Assembly: GCF_044003965.1 (NCBI RefSeq)
Contig: NZ_JBAWKC010000001.1
Location: 682,001-746,000, forward strand
DNA: 64,000 bases
Origin: Yeosuana aquiaggeris
Lineage (GTDB): Bacteria > Bacteroidota > Bacteroidia > Flavobacteriales > Flavobacteriaceae
Direction: 5' to 3'
Shown: positions 1 to 7,907 of the stretch, in pieces
How the letters are laid out: the number at the start of each line of letters is the position of its first letter
Position numbering within the stretch: position 1 is the first letter of the stretch
Translations under genes and position numbers: made by a program
The notes under the pieces: generated by a model
The model's database searches: none
The model's input: the letters and a program-made list of their open reading frames with translations, nothing else
Told to the model about the DNA's origin: nothing

Positions 1-231
1 AATTATAAAGGAGAGCCTTTTGATTTGATGAAATATGTTGATCATAATGCGGCCTTTATAACTAATAAAACTCAGGAAGGAACCAACATTAAAGCACTTG
101 AATTACCGGGTCTTTGGAATGGTAGTATGGCTTATTGGAATTCTATATTTGTTGAAGTGCCTTTAAGTACTTTTAATCCTGTGAAAACGGTAAACGACCT
201 TTTAAGAAGTGCACACCAAGCGTACAAATGA
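1..231 (+). CDS. DUF4301 family protein, C-terminal fragment
   Basis: The reading frame is open from base 1, so this is the 3' end of a gene that begins before the window; the first visible ATG (28) is internal. The final 76 residues contain the stretch PGLWNGSMAYWN followed by FVEVPLSTFNPVKTVNDLLR, which I recognise as the conserved C-terminus of Bacteroidota DUF4301 proteins. Those resemble nucleotidyltransferase or sugar-phosphate enzymes in length and fold prediction, but their function is not established. The stop codon overlaps the ATG of the next gene (ATGA), so the two are probably co-transcribed and translationally coupled. Confidence 0.75.
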   Translation, partial: NYKGEPFDLMKYVDHNAAFITNKTQEGTNIKALELPGLWNGSMAYWNSIFVEVPLSTFNPVKTVNDLLRSAHQAYK

Positions 232-635
232 TTAATGAAGACACCTTAATATCAGAACTTAAGTTCAAAGCTATTAGAAGTTCGGGCAGCGGTGGTCAAA
301 ACGTGAATAAAGTAGCTTCTAAAATGGAATTAGCTTTTAACTTGTCAGAATCTGAAGCCTTAAATGACGAGGAAAAAGAGAGATTAATGACCAAGTTAAG
401 TCACAGATTAACAAAGGAACATGTGCTTTTGCTCCAGTGCGATGAAAGCCGAAGTCAGCATAAAAATAAGGAGCTGATTATAAAACGTTTTTTAGGCCTT
501 ATAAAAGAAGGTTTGAAACAGGATAAAAAACGTGTTCCAACTAAAATCCCAAAAAGCGTCATAAGAAAAAGACTTAAAAACAAACGTAATCTTTCAGTAA
601 AAAAGGCCACAAGAAAAAAGCCGGATTTAGAATAA
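228..635 (+). CDS. arfB: ArfB-type peptidyl-tRNA hydrolase (alternative ribosome rescue)
   Basis: 135 aa, the normal size for ArfB/YaeJ. Residues about 19-30 read SSGSGGQNVNKV and hold the GGQ catalytic motif shared with class I release factors, which hydrolyses peptidyl-tRNA on ribosomes stalled without a stop codon. The C-terminal tail (about 95-135) is extremely rich in Lys and Arg, as expected for the segment that enters the empty mRNA channel. The start is fixed by the ATGA overlap with the upstream DUF4301 gene. Full-length release factors are excluded by length and by absence of codon-recognition domains. Role assigned by family; motif and basic tail are seen directly. Confidence 0.93.
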   Translation: MINEDTLISELKFKAIRSSGSGGQNVNKVASKMELAFNLSESEALNDEEKERLMTKLSHRLTKEHVLLLQCDESRSQHKNKELIIKRFLGLIKEGLKQDKKRVPTKIPKSVIRKRLKNKRNLSVKKATRKKPDLE

Positions 636-675
636 AAATAATTTTAATTATAAGCAGCAAATTGTTTTTTGTTTA

Positions 676-683
676 TACATTTG
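676..683 (+). promoter_or_regulatory. Bacteroidota -7 promoter element ahead of TPP riboswitch
   Basis: TACATTTG fits the Bacteroidota consensus TAnnTTTG and ends 7 nt before the riboswitch aptamer, so transcription would start just at its 5' edge. No well-spaced TTG (-33) element is visible upstream. Confidence 0.6.
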
Positions 684-690
684 TACTGTT

Positions 691-764
691 CTCATAAAAG
701 GGGTGCCTAAAACGGCTGAGATCACACCCAATGAACCTGAGCAGGTAATGCTGCTAAGGGACGG
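691..764 (+). promoter_or_regulatory. TPP (THI-box) riboswitch
   Basis: The conserved TPP aptamer blocks occur in order: GGGGTGCC (700-707), GGCTGAGATCACACCC (714-729), GAACCTGA (733-740) and GCAGGTAATGCTGCTAAGGG (741-760). These match the THI box that binds thiamin pyrophosphate. It sits in the leader of a TonB-dependent receptor gene, so high TPP should shut the receptor off. No U-tract terminator follows; control is more likely translational, through the hairpin over the start codon. Confidence 0.95.
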
Positions 765-812
765 CGAAAAAGCCAATTGAATTAATTTTAACCAGAATAA
801 TTACCTCTTTTT

Positions 813-837
813 ATTCGAATAAATTTATTTATCGAAT
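813..837 (+). promoter_or_regulatory. Possible start-codon-sequestering hairpin (riboswitch expression platform)
   Basis: ATTCGA (813-818) can pair with TCGAAT (832-837), extended by three A-T pairs (819-821 with 826-828) after a 3-nt bulge. The right arm includes the first two bases of the receptor ATG at 836. The stem is AT-rich and modest, so it would need the aptamer state to tip the balance. Complementarity is seen; the role is inferred. Confidence 0.4.
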
Positions 838-3016
838 GAAAATACTTTTCACAACCTTATCACTGGCCTTGCTCGCAGGCAATTTATATTCACAAGACAA
901 ACAGCAGGATTCAACAAAAATAGAAGTTTTAGATGAAGTGCTAGTGAAGGCCATACGGGTGAATGCCGATTCACCAATTACCCATTCAAATATTAAAAAG
1001 GAAGCACTTGAAAGGAGGAATCTAGGTCAGGACTTACCCATTTTATTAAACTTTCTGCCCTCTGTTGTTACTACAAGTGATGCAGGCGCTGGGGTGGGTT
1101 ATACCGGAATTAGGGTACGTGGTATTAGCGCCCAATCCACCAATATTACAGTGAATGGTATTCCTTATAATGACGCTGAATCTTTAGGCACGTATTGGGT
1201 TGATTTACCTGATTTTGCGTCTTCAGTAGAAAGCCTGCAGTTACAAAGGGGTATTGGGACTTCAACAAACGGCTCTGGTGCTTTTGGCGCCAGTATAAAC
1301 ATTCTCACTGATGCTATTGCAGAAAAAGCAAATGCTGAAATATCGAATACTTTTGGAAGTTATAATACAAGAAAACATAATGTAAAGTTTAGTACAGGCA
1401 CTTTAAATGATCATTTTGAAATTGCTGGTCGCATGTCGCAAATTAATTCAGATGGCTATATTGACAGAGCAAGCTCAGATTTAAAATCCTATTTCCTGCA
1501 GGCTTCTTATATTGATGATAATACCCTCATAAAAGCAATCACCTTTGGAGGTCATGAAGTTACCTATCAGGCATGGAATGGTATAGATGCTGAAACTTTG
1601 GCAACTGACAGAACCTTTAATCCTTCCGGAATGTATACTGATGAAAATGGGATGCTTCAGTTTTATGAAAATGAAGAAGATAATTATAAACAAGATCATT
1701 ATCAATTACACTGGAATGAGCGCTATAATCCTAATTGGACCACCAATATAGGGTTGAATTATACTTATGGCAGAGGTTATTTTGAGCAATATAAAGAAGA
1801 TGAAAATTTTGCGGATTATGATTTATCAGATATTTCAATTGGAGGGGAAACAATAAACACAACTGATTTGATTCGCAGACGTTGGCTGGACAATGATTTT
1901 TATGTCTTTAATGCGAATGCCAATTATAAAAATGAGGTCATTAATTTGACATTTGGAACATCCTATAACACCTATACCGGGAATCATTTTGGAGAAATCA
2001 TTTGGGCGCGATTTGCGAGTGATTCTGAAATAGGAGACCAGTATTATAATGGTTTAGGTAAAAAGAAAGACTTCAGTGTTTTCACCAAAGCCACATACAG
2101 ATTAAATAGTACAATAAGTTTATTTGGAGATTTACAAATGCGTTACGTAAATTATAAAACTTCGGGTTTAACCTCTGATAGAGTCAATATGTTAATTGAC
2201 GAAAATTATAATTTTTTCAATCCTAAGGCTGGGATTACCTATAAATTAAACCCTGAAAATAATTTATATTTCTCTTATGCTAGGGCCAACAGAGAACCAA
2301 GTAGGAGTGATTTTGAAAGTAACCCGAATATAAAACCAGAACAATTAAACGATTTTGAATTAGGTTGGAGGCACAACGCAAAGGCATTAGTAATAAATAC
2401 TAATCTTTATTATATGCTTTATAACGAGCAGTTGGTACTTTCAGGTGCCATAGATAATACAGGGGCGCCTATTAGAACAAATAGTGGTGATAGCTATAGA
2501 CTGGGATTAGAAGTTGAAGCAACCCTGCAGATATCTAAGAAGTTGGCTGTTCAACCAAATGTTACTTTTAGTTCAAATAAAAACAAATCAACCCTTGCTC
2601 AGATAGATGGAGAACTAGTTGATTTAGGAAAAACAAATATTTCATTTTCACCTGATCTGGTAGCTGCCAATGCTTTAATATATCAGCCTATAAGTAACTT
2701 ACAACTTTCTTTTTTGAGTAAGTATGTTGGTGAGCAATATATGGGAAACACAGATTCTGAGGCCTCAAAACTGGAGAGTTATTTTGTGAATGATTTAAAT
2801 GTTACTTATGAAATAAAACCAAACACTATATTCAAGACCATTTTATTATCGGCTTTAGTTAATAACATATTTGGAGAAAAATACGTCTCCAACGGATATT
2901 ATTACACGTATGATGATACCTGGTCTGATCCAAACCAAATTAATACTATAGAAGGTGCGGGGTATTATCCGCAGGCTACTACTAACTTTTTATTAGGGGT
3001 AACTTTAAAATTTTAG
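836..3016 (+). CDS. TonB-dependent outer-membrane receptor, probably thiamin uptake
   Basis: 726 aa. A signal peptide (residues 1-19, ending LYSQ) is followed by a plug domain from about 30 (a TonB-box-like region, then the plug motif IRVRGISAQSTNITVNGIPY near 91-110) and a C-terminal beta-barrel ending in the aromatic residue pattern LLGVTLKF. This is the standard architecture of energy-coupled outer-membrane transporters. The TPP riboswitch in its leader points to thiamin or a thiamin precursor/phosphate as substrate; riboswitch-controlled receptors of this kind are known in Bacteroidota. No carboxypeptidase-like N-terminal domain or SusD partner is present, which fits a vitamin rather than a glycan receptor. 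It is a single-gene unit closed by a strong terminator. Confidence 0.88.
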   Translation: MKILFTTLSLALLAGNLYSQDKQQDSTKIEVLDEVLVKAIRVNADSPITHSNIKKEALERRNLGQDLPILLNFLPSVVTTSDAGAGVGYTGIRVRGISAQSTNITVNGIPYNDAESLGTYWVDLPDFASSVESLQLQRGIGTSTNGSGAFGASINILTDAIAEKANAEISNTFGSYNTRKHNVKFSTGTLNDHFEIAGRMSQINSDGYIDRASSDLKSYFLQASYIDDNTLIKAITFGGHEVTYQAWNGIDAETLATDRTFNPSGMYTDENGMLQFYENEEDNYKQDHYQLHWNERYNPNWTTNIGLNYTYGRGYFEQYKEDENFADYDLSDISIGGETINTTDLIRRRWLDNDFYVFNANANYKNEVINLTFGTSYNTYTGNHFGEIIWARFASDSEIGDQYYNGLGKKKDFSVFTKATYRLNSTISLFGDLQMRYVNYKTSGLTSDRVNMLIDENYNFFNPKAGITYKLNPENNLYFSYARANREPSRSDFESNPNIKPEQLNDFELGWRHNAKALVINTNLYYMLYNEQLVLSGAIDNTGAPIRTNSGDSYRLGLEVEATLQISKKLAVQPNVTFSSNKNKSTLAQIDGELVDLGKTNISFSPDLVAANALIYQPISNLQLSFLSKYVGEQYMGNTDSEASKLESYFVNDLNVTYEIKPNTIFKTILLSALVNNIFGEKYVSNGYYYTYDDTWSDPNQINTIEGAGYYPQATTNFLLGVTLKF

Positions 3017-3040
3017 TTGTCAATTAAATTGAGGGAGAAG

Positions 3041-3067
3041 AGCGACCTATTTTAGGTCGCTTTTTTT
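3041..3067 (+). terminator. Intrinsic terminator after TonB-dependent receptor
   Basis: Nine-base-pair GC-containing stem AGCGACCTA (3041-3049) / TAGGTCGCT (3053-3061) with a 3-nt loop, followed by seven T residues. Confidence 0.9.
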
Positions 3068-3072
3068 ATATT

Positions 3073-3537
3073 TTAATTTGAAATCAAAAGGTTATTACCA
3101 CTTTGTTCAACCCTGTAAAATTTCAAACCGCACAAAAGCCCTGAGTCAGGTTCAATATCACCATTTGGCAATAAACGACCTAAAGGTTGACCATTTATAA
3201 AACTATAGGTATTTCCATCCCCGCATCCGCAAGTGCCCTCTAAACCGGATCCTATTACTGCAGAACAATTGCTTGGGATGTGGTTTGGGTCACTAGCATC
3301 CCAGGCTAAAAAGCCCGTACCCGCATTAGTGACTATAATTCCTGCATTACCTGCATTTATATCATTAATATAAATAGAATTGCCTATTGAATTTAGATTT
3401 TGATATTCTGGCAAGTTTAAATTCAAAGGTATATTTACCGGAACATCAAGTAAAAATCTGCAATTTGGATTATTAACGGAATCCCCACTACAAGTAGTTA
3501 AAAAAACAAAGGAAATTATCAGAAAGAATGATCTCAT
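3073..3537 (-). CDS. Rieske-like secreted lipoprotein of unknown function
   Basis: 154 aa from the ATG at 3537; a further-upstream TTG would add eight residues ahead of the signal peptide and is less likely. The N-terminus is hydrophobic and ends in a lipobox-like LTTC, so the product is probably a lipoprotein. The core contains DASDPNH..SNC, then CGCGDG and FINGQPLG, an arrangement reminiscent of Rieske [2Fe-2S] domains, but the canonical CxH and CxxH ligand pairs are not present. I recall similar small Cys-rich lipoproteins in Flavobacteriaceae. Whether it binds a metal cluster is unknown. It lies divergent from greA. Confidence 0.6.
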   Translation of the reverse strand: MRSFFLIISFVFLTTCSGDSVNNPNCRFLLDVPVNIPLNLNLPEYQNLNSIGNSIYINDINAGNAGIIVTNAGTGFLAWDASDPNHIPSNCSAVIGSGLEGTCGCGDGNTYSFINGQPLGRLLPNGDIEPDSGLLCGLKFYRVEQSGNNLLISN

Positions 3538-3596
3538 TGGTATGCTATAATTAGGTTGCAATTTACAATAAAAAGCAAATTGAGTTAAATATTTTG

Positions 3597-3604
3597 TATA
3601 TTTG
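3597..3604 (+). promoter_or_regulatory. Predicted greA promoter (-7 element)
   Basis: TATATTTG matches TAnnTTTG; a TTG at 3580-3582 is somewhat close (14 bp) for the -33 element. Transcription would begin near 3608-3611, at the foot of the first leader hairpin. Confidence 0.65.
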
Positions 3605-3610
3605 TTGTAG

Positions 3611-3662
3611 AATCTCGTGTATACGGGATTTTTTTATTCCGAACCTGTTTCGGAATCTTTTT
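3611..3662 (+). promoter_or_regulatory. Tandem terminator-like hairpins in the greA leader
   Basis: Hairpin 1 (3611-3630) has arms AATCTCGTG and TACGGGATT, pairing over 9 bp with two G-T wobbles, and runs into TTTTTTT. Hairpin 2 has arms ATTCCGAA (3636-3643) and TTCGGAAT (3649-3656), 8 perfect base pairs with a 5-nt loop, followed by CTTTTTA. Both lie between the predicted promoter and the greA start, so most transcripts may stop within about 55 nt. A comparable leader terminator, yielding the GraL small RNAs, is known for E. coli greA; homology is not claimed. Confidence 0.6.
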
Positions 3663-3682
3663 ATTAAGTAAACGATGAAGTT

Positions 3683-4156
3683 ATGAGTAAAGTATCTTAC
3701 TATACACCGGAAGGATTAAAAAAATTAAAAGACGAATTAAATTACTTAAGAGATATTGAGCGCCCAAAAGCGTCACAGGCTATTGGGGAAGCAAGAGATA
3801 AAGGAGATTTAAGTGAAAATGCTGAGTATGATGCAGCAAAAGAAGCACAAGGCATGCTTGAAATGAAAATTTCTAAATTAGAAGAAGTGTTGTCTAATGC
3901 CAGATTGATTGATGAATCTCAATTAGATGTCTCTAAAATATTAGTGCTGTCAAAAGTTAAGATTAAAAACCAAACCAACGGTATGATCATGAATTATACC
4001 TTGGTAGCAGATGGTGAAGCCAACTTAGCAGCAGGAAAAATTTCTGTAAATTCTCCAATTGGTAAAGGCTTACTTGGTAAATCACTGGGTGATATTGCTG
4101 AGATACAAGTACCTAACGGTGTCTTAAAATTTGAAGTTTTAGAAATTTCGAGATAA
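3683..4156 (+). CDS. greA: Transcription elongation factor GreA
   Basis: 157 aa, the usual GreA length. The N-terminal coiled coil (about 10-75) carries the tip GDLSENAEYD at 41-50, whose acidic residues (D42, E45) are the ones that reach the RNA polymerase active site to trigger cleavage of backtracked RNA. The C-terminal FKBP-like domain ends with GVLKFEVLEIS. It rescues arrested elongation complexes. The HIT gene follows on the same strand after a hairpin terminator, and a histidine kinase gene converges on that. The leader contains two terminator-like hairpins, suggesting self-limiting expression. Confidence 0.97.
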   Translation: MSKVSYYTPEGLKKLKDELNYLRDIERPKASQAIGEARDKGDLSENAEYDAAKEAQGMLEMKISKLEEVLSNARLIDESQLDVSKILVLSKVKIKNQTNGMIMNYTLVADGEANLAAGKISVNSPIGKGLLGKSLGDIAEIQVPNGVLKFEVLEISR

Positions 4157-4184
4157 AAACCCTCAATTATAAAAGTTATAAAAG

Positions 4185-4216
4185 GATTCCTGGTATTTCA
4201 AATTAGGAATCTTTTT
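4185..4216 (+). terminator. Intrinsic terminator after greA
   Basis: GATTCCT (4185-4191) and AGGAATC (4205-4211) form a 7-bp stem with a 13-nt loop, followed by TTTTT. Confidence 0.75.
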
Positions 4217-4247
4217 ATATTTACATAACCAATAATTTTAAAATCTT

Positions 4248-4637
4248 ATGGCTTCAATTTTTACTAAAATAGTTAACGGAGAAATTCCTTGTTATAAAAT
4301 TGCTGAAACCGATGAGTTTTTGGCCTTTCTTGATATTGAACCCAATAGTAAAGGACATACACTATGCATTCCTAAACGGGAAATCAATAAGATTTTTGAT
4401 TTAGAGGAGGATGAGTATAGTAGGTTAATGAGTTTTACAAGAAAAGTAGCAAAAGCTCTTGAAAAAACAGTGCCTTGTAAACGCATTGGAATGACCGTTA
4501 TTGGCTTAGAAGTGCCTCATGTACATGTACATTTAATTCCTTTACACAGCATGGAAGATGCGCGTTTTATTCAAAAAACAAAAATGTCAAATCTGGAATT
4601 TGAAGCCTTGGCTAAAGCCATTCATGCTAATTTATAG
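4248..4637 (+). CDS. HIT-family nucleotide hydrolase/transferase
   Basis: 129 aa histidine-triad protein. The signature HVHVHL lies at residues 91-96, preceded by the conserved FLDIEPNSKGHTL region (27-39). Members cleave AMP from AMP-lysine, ADP-sugars or dinucleoside polyphosphates; the exact substrate cannot be read from sequence. The gene follows greA after an intergenic terminator. Its 3' end overlaps the convergent histidine kinase gene by 11 bp. Confidence 0.95.
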   Translation: MASIFTKIVNGEIPCYKIAETDEFLAFLDIEPNSKGHTLCIPKREINKIFDLEEDEYSRLMSFTRKVAKALEKTVPCKRIGMTVIGLEVPHVHVHLIPLHSMEDARFIQKTKMSNLEFEALAKAIHANL

Positions 4638-5781
4638 CGCGTTTTAGTGCTATTTGGAAGGTGGTGCCTTTGTCAATTTCAGAATGTATAACTTTTATTT
4701 TGCCATTGTGAAACTCTTCAATAATACGTTTTGTTAATGATAAGCCTAAACCCCAGCCCCTTTTTTTTGTGGTATATCCCGGTTCAAAAACGGTATTGAA
4801 TTTATTTTTTGGAATCCCTTTTCCAGTATCAGTAATACTCACTTTGATATCATTCTCAAGCTCAGAAATTTCAACTGTGATTTTACCTCTTCCTTTCATA
4901 GCGTCAATAGCATTTTTCACCAAATTTTCTATGGTCCAACTATAAAGTTGTTTGTTGAGGTTTACAAGAATTTCTGTGTTTGGTGTTTTAATTTCAAACT
5001 CTACAAGTTTTGAAGACCGTGTTTTTAAGTAACTATATGAATCAATAGTTTCTTTTATAATATCAAGAGGCTCTAATGTTGGAACTGAACCAATTTTACT
5101 AAACCTTTCAGTGATGGTTTGAAGTCTGTCTACATCTTTTTCAATCTCACTAATATAATCTGGATTAACATTTTCACTTTTTAATATTTCAGTCCAACCA
5201 ATTAAAGAAGATAAGGGCGTTCCTATTTGGTGAGCTGTTTCTTTTGCCATACCAGACCACAATTTATTTTCAGTAGCATTTTTATTGCTTTTATAAAAGA
5301 AGAATACAACGGCTCCAAAAAGAAAAATGATAAGTAATAATGCCAGTGGATAGTACTTTAACTTATTCAGCAACTCAGAATTGCCATAATAGATGTTGGC
5401 TAATACGTCGTTTTCATAACGTATTTCAATAGGTTTGTTTTCATTTTTAAATTTTAAAATCAGTTTACTAACATACATAGAATCAGAAACTTTAGATTCA
5501 TCAATGTTGCTAAAACTACCTACACTGCCATCTTTATTAATAACAATCATCGGTGTCGTCTGGTTGCTGCTTAATATTTTTAAGGTAAGATCTAAATTGG
5601 CATTGGTATCACTATTTATAAAATCACTTTGAGCTTCCGCCCAAATATCCATTTTAGTGCGCTCTTCGGCTTTAAAATTTTGAAAAAACACATAAGTATT
5701 CCATAGGATTAGGGAAATTATTATAAATGATAACACGATCATTACCCATCTAAAAGTGTTTTTATATTTTGTGAAAATCAT
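4627..5781 (-). CDS. Membrane sensor histidine kinase
   Basis: 384 aa. Two membrane segments (about 12-34 and 143-163) flank a periplasmic sensor region of about 105 residues. The H-box ETAHQIGTPLSSL places the phosphorylated histidine at H184; the ATPase domain has the N-box NLVKNAIDAM, the G1 box DTGKGIP and the G2 box GWGLGLSLTKRI. No HAMP or PAS domain is evident. No response regulator is adjacent, so it is an orphan kinase here. It overlaps the HIT gene tail to tail. Confidence 0.93.
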   Translation of the reverse strand: MIFTKYKNTFRWVMIVLSFIIISLILWNTYVFFQNFKAEERTKMDIWAEAQSDFINSDTNANLDLTLKILSSNQTTPMIVINKDGSVGSFSNIDESKVSDSMYVSKLILKFKNENKPIEIRYENDVLANIYYGNSELLNKLKYYPLALLLIIFLFGAVVFFFYKSNKNATENKLWSGMAKETAHQIGTPLSSLIGWTEILKSENVNPDYISEIEKDVDRLQTITERFSKIGSVPTLEPLDIIKETIDSYSYLKTRSSKLVEFEIKTPNTEILVNLNKQLYSWTIENLVKNAIDAMKGRGKITVEISELENDIKVSITDTGKGIPKNKFNTVFEPGYTTKKRGWGLGLSLTKRIIEEFHNGKIKVIHSEIDKGTTFQIALKRAIN

Positions 5782-5900
5782 TAAAAAGAATATTTAATAT
5801 GAATATAATGCAAATCTGTTAATATTATTGTTCAAGATGTTAGTAAATCGGTTTTTAGTTCAATAACAGAATGGTTACATTTGTGAAAATATAAAATTTA

Positions 5901-6770
5901 ATGACCTCATTTGATCCTAAAAATCTTCCAACCAATATTTTGCATGGCTATTTATTGAGTGCTGTTGCACCAAGGCCTATAGCTTTTGCAAGTACGGTAG
6001 ATGAGCATGGGAAACCAAATCTGTCACCTTTTAGTTTTTTTAATGTGTTTAGTTCAAATCCTCCTATTTTGGTATTTTCGCCATCAAGAAGAGTGAGGGA
6101 CAATTCTGTAAAACACACATTAGTTAATGCAGAAGCCACAAAAGAAGTAGTGATCAATGTGGTCAATTATGATATAGTGCAGCAAATGTCCTTATCAAGT
6201 ACCGAATATCCAGAAGGTGTGAATGAATTTGAAAAATCGGGATTGACCATGCTGAAATCAGATCTAGTAAAACCATTTAGAGTGGCAGAATCTCCTGTTC
6301 AATTTGAATGTAAGGTCAATGATATTATTAAATTAGGAACGGAAGGTGGCGCAGGAAATTTAATTATTTGCGAAGTTGTTAAATTTCACATTTCAAAGGA
6401 TGTTCTGGATAAAGACAATAGCATCAATCAAAAAAAATTGGATTTAGTTGCAAGAGCCGGAGGTAATTTTTATAGCAGAGCTAATAAAGGATTTTTTGAA
6501 GTTCCAAAACCGTTATCAGCTTTAGGAATAGGGGTAGATAATTTGCCAGAAGAAGTTAGAAACAGCATGGTTTTAACGGGAAATGATTTAGGCATGTTGG
6601 CTAATGTGAAAGCCCTACCAAGTAAAAAAATGGTGAATGAGTTTATAAAAAATTTAGGAGAAAATCATCCTAATATTAAAAATGTTTCGCATAGAGAAAA
6701 GCATAAATTAGCTCGTAATTATTTGAGTTTTGGAGATGTTGAAAGTGCGTGGAAAATATTGTTGAGTTAA
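5901..6770 (+). CDS. Flavin reductase-like (FMN-binding split-barrel) protein
   Basis: 289 aa. The N-terminal two thirds match the flavin reductase-like split barrel, with the conserved APRPIAFASTVDEHGKPNLSP region (residues about 23-43) and FSPSRR, which contact FMN in this family. The C-terminal ~90 residues are an extension seen in Bacteroidota homologues. Likely binds FMN and uses NAD(P)H, but the partner oxygenase or substrate is unknown. A -7 element TACATTTG at 5876-5883 lies 17 nt before the ATG, so the leader is very short. The next gene, DUF3127, follows after 33 bp. Confidence 0.85.
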   Translation: MTSFDPKNLPTNILHGYLLSAVAPRPIAFASTVDEHGKPNLSPFSFFNVFSSNPPILVFSPSRRVRDNSVKHTLVNAEATKEVVINVVNYDIVQQMSLSSTEYPEGVNEFEKSGLTMLKSDLVKPFRVAESPVQFECKVNDIIKLGTEGGAGNLIICEVVKFHISKDVLDKDNSINQKKLDLVARAGGNFYSRANKGFFEVPKPLSALGIGVDNLPEEVRNSMVLTGNDLGMLANVKALPSKKMVNEFIKNLGENHPNIKNVSHREKHKLARNYLSFGDVESAWKILLS

Positions 6771-6803
6771 AATAAAGTAATTAATAGATTAAAATTAAAA
6801 TTA

Positions 6804-7181
6804 ATGGAAGTTCAAGGAAGAATTAAAATGATTGGAGAAACTCAAACCTTTGGGGGAAATGGGTTTAGAAAAAGAGAAGTGGTTGTAACTACTGATGAGC
6901 AGTATCCACAACATATTATGGTGGAATTTGTTCAGGATAAAACTGATTTACTAAACAATTATAAAGAAGGTCAGCAAGTTAAAATCAGTATTAACTTACG
7001 TGGCAGAGAATGGGTAAACCCTCAAGGTGAAACCAAATATTTTAACTCAATTCAAGGATGGAGAATTGAAGCTTTACAGGCAGAATCAGGAGATGCTAGT
7101 TTGCCACCTGTACCACCAATGGATGCTTTTGAGCCAGCTGGTGATTTAAACGAAGAGGATCACGATGATTTACCTTTTTAA
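6804..7181 (+). CDS. DUF3127 protein, OB-fold-like
   Basis: 125 aa, acidic C-terminus ending EEDHDDLPF. The first ~95 residues (MEVQGRIKMIGETQTFG... through WVNPQGETKYFNSIQGWRIE) are the DUF3127 domain, which resembles single-stranded DNA-binding OB folds. The acidic tail with hydrophobic tip recalls the protein-interaction tail of SSB (typically DDDIPF), which suggests a nucleic-acid or partner-recruiting role; that is inference from form only. It ends in a strong hairpin terminator. Confidence 0.85.
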   Translation: MEVQGRIKMIGETQTFGGNGFRKREVVVTTDEQYPQHIMVEFVQDKTDLLNNYKEGQQVKISINLRGREWVNPQGETKYFNSIQGWRIEALQAESGDASLPPVPPMDAFEPAGDLNEEDHDDLPF

Positions 7182-7219
7182 AATTGTATAATAAAGACTT
7201 GAAAAAAGGAATACATTAA

Positions 7220-7260
7220 AATAAACCTCAATGTGATAATAAACATTGAGGTTTATTATT
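7220..7260 (+). terminator. Strong hairpin terminator between DUF3127 gene and aat
   Basis: AATAAACCTCAATGT (7220-7234) pairs almost perfectly with ACATTGAGGTTTATT (7243-7257); an AT-rich run follows. It ends only about 14 nt before the aat start codon, so any promoter for aat would have to overlap it or read-through must occur. Confidence 0.8.
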
Positions 7261-7273
7261 TTTATACCTTTCT

Positions 7274-7906
7274 ATGAAATATCTAATCAATAATAGGCCG
7301 TTTCCAGATGTTTCTGAAGCTTCAGAAGAAGGACTATTGGCTATTGGTGGAGATTTATCGGTTGATAGATTATTAGAAGCCTATAGATTGGGTATATTTC
7401 CTTGGTTTTCAGAAAATGAGCCCATCTTATGGTGGTCTCCAGATCCACGTTTTGTATTGTTTCCTAAAAACTTAAAGGTTTCAAAAAGCATGAAACAAAT
7501 ACTTCGTAATACAGATTATGAAGTGACTGTTAATAAAGACTTTAAAGCAGTCATAACAGCATGTTCTTTAATGAAACGCGCCAGTCAGGAAGGTACATGG
7601 ATTACAAATAATATGTTGGAAGCTTATGTGCAATTATATAATTTGGGATATGCCAAATCAGTTGAGGTTTGGAAAAAAGGTAAATTAGTAGCCGGACTTT
7701 ACGGTGTTGATTTAAACAATGGGGTATTTTGCGGTGAAAGCATGTTTACTAAAGAAAGCAATGCCAGTAAAGTGGGTTTTATAACTTTTATTGAGAACAG
7801 CAATTACAAGCTTATAGATTGCCAAGTTTACACACAGCATTTAGAAAGCTTAGGTGCTGAAGATATTGCTAGAGAGGAATTTATGAAATATTTAAAAAAC
7901 GACTAA
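7274..7906 (+). CDS. aat: Leucyl/phenylalanyl-tRNA-protein transferase
   Basis: 210 aa, typical for Aat. Conserved motifs include EGLLAIGGDLSVDRLLEAY (residues 19-37), GIFPWFSENEPILWWSPDPR (41-60) and GGVYG-like GLYGVDLNNGVFCGESMF. The enzyme adds Leu or Phe to N-terminal Lys/Arg, feeding substrates to the ClpS-ClpAP N-end rule pathway in the cytoplasm. The methyltransferase gene starts one nucleotide after its stop, so the two form an operon. Confidence 0.96.
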   Translation: MKYLINNRPFPDVSEASEEGLLAIGGDLSVDRLLEAYRLGIFPWFSENEPILWWSPDPRFVLFPKNLKVSKSMKQILRNTDYEVTVNKDFKAVITACSLMKRASQEGTWITNNMLEAYVQLYNLGYAKSVEVWKKGKLVAGLYGVDLNNGVFCGESMFTKESNASKVGFITFIENSNYKLIDCQVYTQHLESLGAEDIAREEFMKYLKND

Positions 7907-7907
7907 A

